A DNA stretch of 64,000 nt from Dysidea avara (Eukaryota > Porifera > Demospongiae > Dictyoceratida > Dysideidae): positions 2,749,445 through 2,813,444 of the forward strand of contig NC_089276.1 in the NCBI RefSeq assembly GCF_963678975.1, written 5' to 3'. Below the pieces are notes generated by a model. It saw only the letters and a list, made by a program, of their open reading frames with translations, was not told the origin of the DNA and ran no database searches. Below, piece by piece: positions 47,435 through 56,133 of this stretch. The first letter of the stretch is position 1. Every line of letters begins with the position of its first letter. The translations under genes were made by a program, and so were the position numbers.

Positions 47435-47763
47435 CAATGGCAGATCCAGGATGGGGCATTTGGGGCAAATTCCCCCCCCCCCCTTCAAGAAATTGCATAC
47501 AAGATCGAGATACTCTAATAGAGCAGTCAATTACTCTAATAAAGTAGTCACAATGTTCATGAGGCAGTGTAGCTTACCTATGAAGCTATAAATAGGATTT
47601 TATTTTACATAACAGACGTGATATAGTTGGTAAGGATAACTAGCTATTATTGTCGTGACCTTTTTTTTGGTCTTCAACTGGTTTTCAGCAAGTTTTTTTG
47701 GTCTTCAACTGTTTTTCAGAAAGGTGCCCCCCCCCCTCTTTCCAAACTCTGGATCCGCCCCTG
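47435..47763 (+). mobile_element. MITE, CAGTGGCGGATCC family, duplication ATGAG
   Basis: The ends are CAATGGCAGATCCAGG and CTGGATCCGCCCCTG; ATGAG stands at 47430-47434 and 47764-47768. Same internal order as the other copies, with a shortened poly-T. Confidence 0.92.
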
Positions 47764-48020
47764 ATGAGAACAGTGGCTATAATCTGTACTGAATGTCCTA
47801 TTAGAGTATATTACGATGACTGCTCTATTAGAGTATCACGATCTTTTTACAACCTCAAGTAGCTGAAAAGTGATCCTCCAATGCCGGACTGTGTCACCAA
47901 GGGTTCTGGCCCTGCTTAGTACTACAGCCATAAATACTATTGTGTGTGGTACAGTAATGCTGTCTAGTAATGTTTGAGTAGAAAATTCGGGGTGCCAAAA
48001 CTCAGGCCTGCTCAGCCAGT

Positions 48021-48310
48021 TCAGTTGAGCATTTTTTTTACCGAGGCAGCTGCCTCGGTTGCCTCAATGGTAGCTACGCCACTGTCATCATCAACCATGA
48101 CTCCATTGGAAATGGTACTGTCATAGTTGTCACCATTAGCTACTAATATATGCAGTACCAGCAGGCAGGCTGCCTTCTGTTGATGATTCAAAATCAAAGC
48201 TGGACTCACTAACAACACTAAAGGTTTCACTACCAGAATAGAGCGCTGAACTCTCAGGCTCAGTTGATTCGGATTGTATTTCCATGGGACATCTTCCTGC
48301 TGACCAATAC
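48021..48310 (-). other. Serine/glutamate-rich coding-like segment
   Basis: The minus strand reads SESTEPESSALYSGSETFSV and SSFDFESSTEGSLPAGTAY. It resembles in composition, and partly in order, the segments at 46573-47030. A GTGGCGTAGCTACC end with an ACCGAGGCAGCTGCCTCGGT palindrome lies at 48037-48085. The identity of the protein is unknown. Confidence 0.3.
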
Positions 48311-48540
48311 CAGAAATGTGAGGTCATGGGCCTACTGATTAAAAATTAAATTGACATACAGTGTTGGATTGGCAATACATCTCAAATAGCGGTGTACAAT
48401 GTCCGCTCTGTAATGAAGGTAATGAAATATGTATAAATGGAGGCTAAATGACCCATTTGGTAGGATTGAAGTCTGTCTACATGTGACAATACAGACTATA
48501 GTTCAGTAGGCCCAAATGTATGGGTTTAACATACAATAAA
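48311..48540. repeat. Inverted copy of 41115-41360
   Basis: Matches the complement of 41115-41360, ending at TACAATAAACT where the LINE begins. The remainder lies at 49955-50069 and 51551-51566. Confidence 0.8.
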
Positions 48541-49955
48541 CTGCCACATCTTACGTTCTGCTCACATTGAATATTGGAAATCAAAACTGGAACCATTAAC
48601 TGTTCAAAATAAATTTTTGGATATTGTAACTCTGGAGCAAGCTTGCCCTCTGTGGAAGAGATTGATGTATGGCCTCCCTGAAAAACAGCTGTCCTTCCTG
48701 CTACGTGCTGGTTGTGACACTCTACCAACCCCTATGAACCTGGCCAGATGGAACATCATTACTGATCCTAGATGTGCTCTTTGTCAAGCTCCTCAACCCA
48801 CAACAAACCATAATTTATTTTGGCTGGCTGTCCTGCTGCTCTAGATCAAGGCAGGTATATCTGGAGACATGATTCAGTTTTACAGGTCCTTGTTCATGGG
48901 CTCCAACAGCACTTACCTGAAACATTCAAACTTTACGCTGACCTTCCAGGTTATCTAGCTAGTTCCAGCCCCCCTAGTACCATCCCAACCAATCTTTCCT
49001 CCACCCTCAGCAGGCCTGACTTGGTATTGGTTTCTAATGATTCCATATGTTTGTTCGAATTGACAGTACCAACTAATACCCAGCAACATCTTCTTGCTGC
49101 TAGAGCTAGAAAGGAAGATCGATATAGCTCCTTGCAATATGACCTCCAGCTTTCTGGGTTAACTGTCAATCTTGTTCCCATTGAAATTGGTTGTTTAGGC
49201 CACTTTTTGTCAGAAACAATTTCTCAAATGGCTACCGCTTGTGAAGTGCCAAAGAAAACCGTAAGATCCTTGTTTGAGCAGGCAGCTCGCATTGCTGTGT
49301 CCTGTTCTTACAGAATTTTTAATTCTAGAGCCTCCCCAGACTGGGATCTTTTAGACCACCTTAGGTAAACTTTAAGTATTAGGCCACTCCAAATAAATTC
49401 TCTGTTTCCCGTCCACCGCCCGCATCTGGTTACTGCCAGCTCTGAATATTCCATTATTCCGTATTCTTCCATTACTTTCCGGTTATTCTTGCATACTGAT
49501 GGGCTCAGTAAAAGCTATCTTGAAACAGTGTCAGCTCACGTGTCAGCAGTCCTATCAAGTGAGCACAAACTTCACGTTTGTGTTATTTTTGCAACTTACA
49601 AAGGAAGGAACAAGCTTATGCATGCTCTTATGCAGCCTTTTTGGCAGTGCCAGGCAAATAATGGCTTGAAAAGCTAGCCAATCTCATAATGAAATAATGG
49701 AAATAGACCGCCCGCCCGCATGCAAATATGCCTGAGTCCAGGACGGGAAACAGAGAATTTATTTGGAGTGGCCTTACATATAGATATATATATAGATTTT
49801 TTTTTGGTGTATTGTAATTTAATTAGTTAATGTAAGCCTTGCCAGGGCTCCTGTACTGATCCATCAGCACATGGTACCCCTGTGTCTAGGCCCCTATATG
49901 CTTGTAATGTATATTTTGTCTTAATCATTAAGACGTTTATTCTCTCTCTCTCTCA
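48541..49955 (+). pseudogene. LINE 3' half with zinc knuckle and restriction-like endonuclease
   Basis: Starting at CHILRSAHIEYWKSK (48541), the frame reads to 48830 with CALCQAPQPTTNHNLF, the first ligands of a CCHH/CCHC knuckle. A single-base shift follows. The frame 48820-49368 continues GCPAALDQGRYIWRHDSVL, then RPDLVLVSNDSICLFELTVP, the PD...E core of the endonuclease, RARKEDRYSSL, and a GCLGHFL-like end at 49200. The stop is at 49368. A 392-bp MITE lies in the 3' UTR (49382-49773), and the LINE ends in a CT-rich tail at 49935-49955. Compare the more distant fragment at 30784-31335. The 5' part with the RT is missing. Confidence 0.8.
49382..49773. mobile_element. MITE with TTA duplication, related to the 4.2-kb transposon
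   Basis: The ends are GGCCACTCCAAATAAATTC and its complement, flanked by TTA (49379-49381, 49774-49776). The next inner motif is a GATGCGGGCGG-type run at both ends (complement at 49424 and 49706), as in 36684-40906. No transposase is present. Confidence 0.88.
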
Positions 49956-50069
49956 CCCTACGAAGTCGGTTGAATCTGTATGTAACCAATCATTTTCACC
50001 TTATTATTAACGCGTATACAGGCTAAAACCTTCGCTAAATCAGTACAGCCATCTACTTGTGGTTCCAGG

Positions 50070-51550
50070 CGAGGGGTCACCAACTGCTTCGAAATCTCGT
50101 ACACCTCCAGTAAAATCCTGCCTGAAATACGAAATCTTATGCTGTTATCGTGATTCTGATTCTATACTCGTTCTGGTACCGTAGCTTACACTCAACTGCT
50201 CCTGCACAAAAGTAAGAATGAAATCCGATGTTCCGCTCCGCTTCGGATTTGTATAATCAAGTTGTGGAAGCCACACAAAACCAGGAGCTGTGGGAAAGAA
50301 GCCGCACAAACCAGGAGAGAATGAAATCCGATGTTCCGCTCCGTTTCGGATTTATATTATTAAGCGAGTTGTGGAAGCCAAATAAAACCAGGAGTTGTGG
50401 GAAAGAAGCCAAATAAACCAGGAGAGAATCCATGCAAACTGTCCAAAAGTATATAGATAAAATCCGTTGTTCCGCTCCGTTTCGAATTTGTATTAAGCGA
50501 GTTGTGGAAGCCAAACAAAACTAGGAGCTGTGGGAAAGAAGCCACACAAAACAGGAGAATCCATGCAGATTGCTCCTGCACAAACGTAAGAATGAAATCC
50601 GATGTTCCGCTCCGCCTCGGATTTGTATCAAGCAAGTTGTGGAAGCCAAACAAAACCAGGAACTGTGAGAAAGAAGCCATACAAAACCAGGAGAGAATCG
50701 AATTAAGAATGAAATCCGATGTTCCTCTCCGTTTCAGATTTGTATTAAGCGAGCTGTGGAAGCCAAACAAAACCAGGAGCTGTGGGAAAGAAGCCATACA
50801 AAACCAGGAGAGAATCGAATTGAGAATGAAATCTGATGTTCCTCTCCGTTTCAGATTTGCATTAAGCGAGTTGTGGAAGCCAAACAAAACCAGGAGTTGT
50901 GGGAAAGAAGCCGATTTATATTAAGCGACTTGTGGAAGCCAAACAAAACCAGGAGCTGTGGGAAAGAAGCCAAACAAAACCTGGGGAATTCATGCAAACT
51001 GCTCCTGCACAAAAGTAAGAATGGATTTACTTAGCAAACTGCAAACTTAGCAACATAAACTTAGCAAAACTTCATAAACTTAGCAACACACCAACTACAA
51101 AAGCAACTTAAGCATACACTGAGATGCTCCTGGTTTTGTGGGGTTTCACACCAGATAGAGCTTTGACAGTTGCTCCTGGTTTTGAGGGGTTTCGCACGGG
51201 ATTTCCCCTCCTTTTCCTGGTTTATAGGGCTTCAGCTGCGAGTTGCTCCTGGTTTTGTAAGGTTTCATTTAATAGTTATGCCAAGGCTTTACTCCTGGTT
51301 TTATATGGCTTCACAATTCCTCTCAATTTCGTGAGGCCTTGCTCTTACATGCCTGCTGAACTTCTGTTTCTTTCTCTCACTACTTTTTGGTGATTTCAGA
51401 ACTTATCACTCTACACCAACCTGTAATTTAAAATCAGATTTTGCAGCTCTCGTTCGATTTTGCGAAATCTTTTGAAACCCGTGAAATCTTGAGAAATTTG
51501 TTTAAGATTTTAAAATCCGTACCACTTTTTCGTGAGTTGGTGACCCCTCG
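50070..51550. mobile_element. 1.5-kb TIR element, duplication GTTCCAGG
   Basis: The ends CGAGGGGTCACCAACT and AGTTGGTGACCCCTCG are inverted. GTTCCAGG stands at 50062-50069 and 51551-51558. The host sequence without the element exists at about 41011-41025. Its first nine bases equal those of the inverted pair at 20303 and 25844. The interior is mostly repeats: CAAAACCAGGAG units at 50270-51010 and the complement, CTCCTGGTTTTGT, at 51125-51340. Confidence 0.9.
50215..51010 (+). repeat. Tandem array of roughly 120-bp units
   Basis: Repeats of GAAATCCGATGTTCCGCTCC, a GTTGTGGAAGCCAAACAAAA segment and AGGAGCTGTGGGAAAGAAGC occur six to seven times with internal deletions. The array causes the overlapping open frames on both strands here. 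Confidence 0.85.
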
Positions 51551-51558
51551 GTTCCAGG

Positions 51559-52440
51559 CCATCCATTACAACCAGAAATGTACATTTCTGCACATTTGTC
51601 AAAAAGTGCTGTTTGTTGTATTAGAGTATTTAAATACTTGCACAAAAACCTATAAATTTAACAAGCTACCATAATATTACACGTGTAGCATATAAGAGGG
51701 TGGGAGGGGAGGGGAGGAGAGGGGTGGGAGGGGAGGGGAGGAGGGGAGGGGTGGGTGGGGCGCCCACGCACAAGAACACGTAAAAGTAAAATAGCTGGCG
51801 ATAAGCTTCACAAAAAAGGCAAGGCGTCTTTATTATATCGCCACTACTATGAATTGTTTTGTGGGCCATAAATTTGAATGAGAAACGGAATCACGAATTG
51901 TCCCGCCCACGCACGATGTATGCATCCAGCAGTGGCGTAAAGATGCTATAGTGACGGTCTGGGATGTATTTTTCTTTATGAAATGCCTAGTCCTACGTTT
52001 GTTTGTTTGTTTGTTTATCTGTAATTTTGTTTGCTTTACTGTGCCCATTTACTATGCTTATTCTAATTGTTTAGTTCAATGTTGTAATTCTAACTGATAA
52101 AGTGCGAGAGGTGAGGATGGTGACCTCTCAATGCCCCTTCAAAATTGGTGACCCATGCAAATATATATGGTGAGTGTGTAAATTACAAGCATGTATGTCA
52201 GAGTTCATGTAGCTAATTCACATATGACATGACTACCTTCAGAGTATAAAACATTGCTAGTTTAACTTGAACTTCACACGGATATGATTTTTGTTATTAA
52301 AGAAGTTGTCAGGGGTGCAGACACAGGGGTGTAGAAACAAAATTGCTCTGTACAAAATAGCCCTGTATACACATACTTGAAATAAGGTGTTAATAGAATT
52401 GAATTGTGTGCTGATTTAAATGCAGTGACTGTGTGTGTTT
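51559..52440. other. No gene; G-rich tract
   Basis: At 51697-51763 is a purine tract of GGGAGGGG-type repeats that could form G-quadruplexes on the plus strand. The rest shows no gene. Confidence 0.5.
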
Positions 52441-52442
52441 GT

Positions 52443-52596
52443 GTGAGTGAGTGAGTGAGTGAGTGAGTGAGTGAGTGAGTGAGTGAGTGAGTGAGTGAGT
52501 GAGTGAGTGAGTGAGTGAGTGAGTGAGTGAGTGAGTGAGTGAGTGAGTGAGTGAGTGAGTGAGTGAGTGAGTGAGTGAGTGAGTGAGTGAGTGAGA
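52443..52596. repeat. (GTGA)n microsatellite
   Basis: About 38 nearly perfect GTGA units. All the SLTHSLTH-like open frames at this place come from it. Confidence 0.98.
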
Positions 52597-52739
52597 TGAG
52601 TGCTTGCTTGCTAACTTCTTCATACTGTTGTTTGTACGTGTGACCAGTGTCTGCATTCATACATTCATCTGTTATCAAGACACACGGTAGTGTGTCGTGC
52701 AGCCCAAGAAGCCGGCGTGCCACACCCGTGAGTATATTG

Positions 52740-53634
52740 ACAGGAAGAATGAAAACGTCATTTTCACACCTTTGTATCTCGGTGATCACTTATCTGATTG
52801 GAACCAAATTTGCTACACAGTTGCCCGCCAGCCAGGGGAGTCTACATTCCAAATTTGAAGGAAATCACTCAGCCATTTCCGAGATACGAGCTGCCAAAGT
52901 TTCATTTTTTTCTTCGTTTTTTTTTCTTCTTCGTCTTTTCGCACACTTGCAAAAAATGCTATAACAAGCAAACGCGTACTCCCATTGCCTTGACATTTGG
53001 CACACAGAAAGGGAGTCCAAAGGCGAATCCTAGCATCAAATTTGGTACAAATCCGATGAATGGTTCAGGAGTTATGACCGATTATTTGTGTAAAACAAGA
53101 TCGATTTGTTGTCACGCCTGCAGGGTAAACCGCTTCATGGAATGAGTTGAAAATTGCTATGTAGATGGAGTAACCATCGTAGGAGTGCCTTTTGGTGGTT
53201 TGAAAGGAATCGAGATAAAGACCACAGAGATATGACACAAAACCCAACCTGTGTCACAATTACGCGATCGATTTTTAGGAATAAAAAAGTATTAGTTTTC
53301 ACGCCTACTAGGCAAACCGCTTAGAGCAATGAGCTGAAAATCGGTGTATAGCTGGAATAATCTTCATAGAAAGTCCTTGCAGTAGTACAGAAGAATCGGA
53401 TTACAAACCACTGAATTATGATTCGAAAGCCAACTCCGTGTAGCAATGCGAGATCGAGATACTCTAATAGAACAGTCACCCTAATAGAGCATTCAGCTAA
53501 TTTATTTACTCCATTATAGAATTTTATTACATCACAAGTTATTCTGTAGGGCGTTCAGCTGCAAACAGTTAATCTTATAGACATTTCAGCAAGAAGACAG
53601 TCACCATGTGGAGAGTTAAGCAAATATATCACTA
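52740..53634 (+). repeat. Head segment of the satellite-bearing repeat, copy 2
   Basis: This is the longest head: ACACCTTTGTATCTCGGTGA, CCAAATTTGAAGGAAATCAC, a T-rich run, AAACCGCTTAGAGCAATGAG, and the 20-nt module at 53457. Degenerate 31-bp units begin at about 53540 and are interrupted at 53634 by the THAP element. Confidence 0.8.
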
Positions 53635-53755
53635 TAGAGCGTTTTCATTTCCATGGTAACGAATAATGACGTAAAGGCACACCTACGGTCGCCATATTGT
53701 TGAACTACATTGCGGTAGTGATTGTTGTTTTTACAGCGTTTGTATTGTGAATACA

Positions 53756-55259
53756 ATGGTTAACTGTACTATTGTTGGCTGTTCTAGTGACAGTAGCAAA
53801 CCTGTAAGGAACATTTGCTCGTTTCACAAGCTACCAACCATAATCATGCACCAAGGACCTCAAATGGTGGAAATAACGACGGAAAGGAGAAGAGTTTGGT
53901 TATCAGTCATTTCTAGAGACAATTTGCCATGTTTAGAAAATGTTTCTGTTTGCAGTAATCATTTTGAAAGCGGTAAGTGCTACAAACTGGGTGTGTTGTG
54001 CTGTACTAATTCATTTTATTTAGGTAAACCAGCATATGTTATGAAAACGTTTGATGTTGACTGGACTCCTTGCATTAACCTAGGGCATGACAAGGTCAAT
54101 GTGGGTACTTTGCAAGCAGCTAGTGATAGGGCAATACGAACTGAACAGAGAAGGCAAAGAATGGAGGAAGCTGCAACCTCATCTTCTGTTGCCTCTTCCA
54201 GTGTTGGTGCACAAGTATCAGTGGAAGATACTGGCTGTGTGTTTGTTAATGAGGGTACTCAAACTGATCAAGGAGTGTTGTGTCACAGTAAAACGGTGCA
54301 AATGACAACTCCACCTCAGACTGTGATGTTGGGGTCCAGACAGATGACTGGAATTTTTTCGATGAGAAGGTTTTTTTTGTCAGATGATTCCAAGGTACAT
54401 TACTACACTGGGCTGACCAAGTGCGCACTACTACTGTCAACATTTGAGTTTGTAATGACTCCCTTTTGTAATGGAGAGAAACGAGCATTCTACTGGCGTT
54501 AATTCCTCTTAGTTCTTTTAAAGTTGAGGCTTAATCTGGGACTGCAAAACCTAGCATATACATTCAATGTATCACTAGCTACTGTGTCACGTCCATTCCA
54601 TGCAACACTAGATGTTATGATGGTACGTTTGCAGTGGCTTATAAATGGCCACACAGAGAGCAGCTGTGGAAAACTATGCCAAACTGTTTTCGTACCTGCT
54701 ATGGAACTAAGGTAGTGGCAATTGTTGACTGTTATGAGATAAAGATTGAAACACCATCTCATTTAGTAGCTAAGTCAGCAACATGGTCGCAATATAAACA
54801 TGCTAACACTGCTAAAATGTTCATCTCAATGTGTCCACAAGGAGTAACTACCTTTGTTTTATGTGCCTGGGAGGAAGAGTAAGTGATAAACACTTTACTG
54901 GCAACGGTGGCTTTCTTTCAAAATTATTGCAGGGAGACATTGTCCTTGCTGACCGTGGTTTTGACATTGATGAGGATGTTGCCAGAATGCAGGAAACTTT
55001 ACAAATACCCGGATTCACACGTGGATGTGTGCAGTTGTCTCCACAAGATCTTGAGAAAACTCACCAACTGGCAAATGTCTGTATACACATTGAGAGGGTG
55101 ATAGGTGCTACGAGGCAGAGATACTCTATTCTGACGAGTTGTATCCCCATAGACTTTGTGAAACCTAAGGCAGATGGAGAAAAAGCTACTATAGACAAAA
55201 TTATAATTATTTGTTCAGCATTAAATAATTTATGTAAATCTGTAGTTCCTAGTAATTAA
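53756..55259 (+). pseudogene. THAP-domain DDE transposase pseudogene
   Basis: The N-terminus MVNCTIVGCSS...VCSNHFESG carries the C2CH ligands of a THAP DNA-binding domain (residues 4, 9, then C and H about 60 residues later). A serine-rich linker follows. The helix-turn-helix region FLLVLLKLRLNLGLQNLAYTF and VSLATVSR comes next. The DDE_4-type core then reads VVAIVDCYEIKIETPSH (first D), WSQYKHANTAK, GDIVLADRGFDI (second D) and HIERVIG (final E). Lesions: TAA at 54500-54502 within the linker/HTH, a shift near 54650, and a missing base after CAW near 54873 where the GGRVSDKH motif changes frame. The end is at TAA 55257-55259. It is inactive as it stands but recently so, since all motifs remain. 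Confidence 0.88.
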
Positions 55260-55309
55260 TTTCATTACATGACAAGTACTGTAACTGTACATTAATATAA
55301 TAACATTAT

Positions 55310-56029
55310 TTATTTTGCTTCTTCCGTACGTGTAAATTGAGGCAACTTACGACAGTTTGCACAATACCACTTGTTGGCACGTGGAGGATTCTTCAGATTA
55401 AGGCATGATAGGTGGAACCATTGATCATTCTCACAATCATCATTGTCACATCCAACCATCTCACCGCCCTTGTCTTTCTTGCAGAAGCAGTAAGTATAAG
55501 TATCACTAACAGCTGAAGCTGCTGCAGTCTGTGCTGGCATAACTTGTTTTCGAGAATGCTATTTTGCCAGCAGTTCTGGAAGAATACATAATTCAAAAAA
55601 ATGAGAACTTTTGTCAACTATGTCTTTGATCAGGTGTTCATCTCAAAATATTCTCTGGATTGAGATGCTTGCATTACCATCACGAAAAGTCGCAACTACA
55701 GTATCAGCAGAACATACAAAGAGCTGAGTCTGTACTTGATAGTAGTACATGTGTGTTTTCAAAATGTTACCATCATCTTGAATGTAGGGAGCTGATGATG
55801 GTTCAACATCACGAACGCAATAGGGCACTTGACTTCCAGTACCCCTATTCCAGTGCAACATTGCCCTACGATAATATATATTATCTATGGTTCGTGACAG
55901 GTGGAAAAACGCCTTTCATCAATTCAGAGGGTGGAATCAAATACGGGTCTTGAATTCCAGATAGCTCCTCTTATTACTGATAGACAACTCCCGAGCATAG
56001 TCACTTAATGGCAATTCATCAGCCGCCAT
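55310..56029 (-). pseudogene. YqaJ-type nuclease / PHD finger protein, internally deleted
   Basis: From ATG at 56029 the minus strand reads MAADELPLSDYARELSISNK and YLEFKTRI, then a stop. After an apparent deletion the C-terminal part of a YqaJ-like exonuclease follows (55861-55643), with THMYYYQVQTQLFVCSAD and ASISIQRIF. The same frame continues across TGA and TAG codons through FFELCILPELLAK into a PHD finger (55490-55340), CFCKKDKGGEMVGCDN...WFHLSC...WYCANC. The PHD zinc ligands are all present. PHD fingers usually bind histone H3 tails. The middle of the nuclease, including most catalytic residues, is missing. Confidence 0.8.
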
Positions 56030-56133
56030 ATCCGTAATCATGATCCAGTTCCGATTCAACAATATGGCGACCGTGGGTGTGCCCTATACGTCATTATTCG
56101 TTACCATGGAAATGAAAACGCTCTATGTCACTA

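Larger units (their letters stand above)
53635..56125. mobile_element. THAP-DDE / YqaJ transposon (ISL2EU-like), decayed
   Basis: TIRs of about 70 bp start TAGAGCGTTTTCATTTCC and reach the GTCGCCATATTGTTGA segment at both ends. TATCACTA (53627-53634) and TGTCACTA (56126-56133) flank it and differ by one base. Two genes point at each other: a THAP-domain transposase on the plus strand and a YqaJ-PHD protein on the minus strand. A transposase plus a YqaJ-type nuclease is known for ISL2EU elements; the 8-bp flanks do not fit the 2-bp duplication I recall for that group. Confidence 0.85.

Noticed and set aside
48951-49181. Minus-strand frames within the LINE
   Set aside because: Shadows of the plus-strand endonuclease frame, which carries the recognisable motifs.
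50257-50924. 140- and 175-codon frames
   Set aside because: Both follow the tandem repeat inside the 1.5-kb TIR element and read the same DNA in opposite directions.
52274-52789. SLTH-repeat protein
   Set aside because: Translation of the GTGA microsatellite in a frame without stops.
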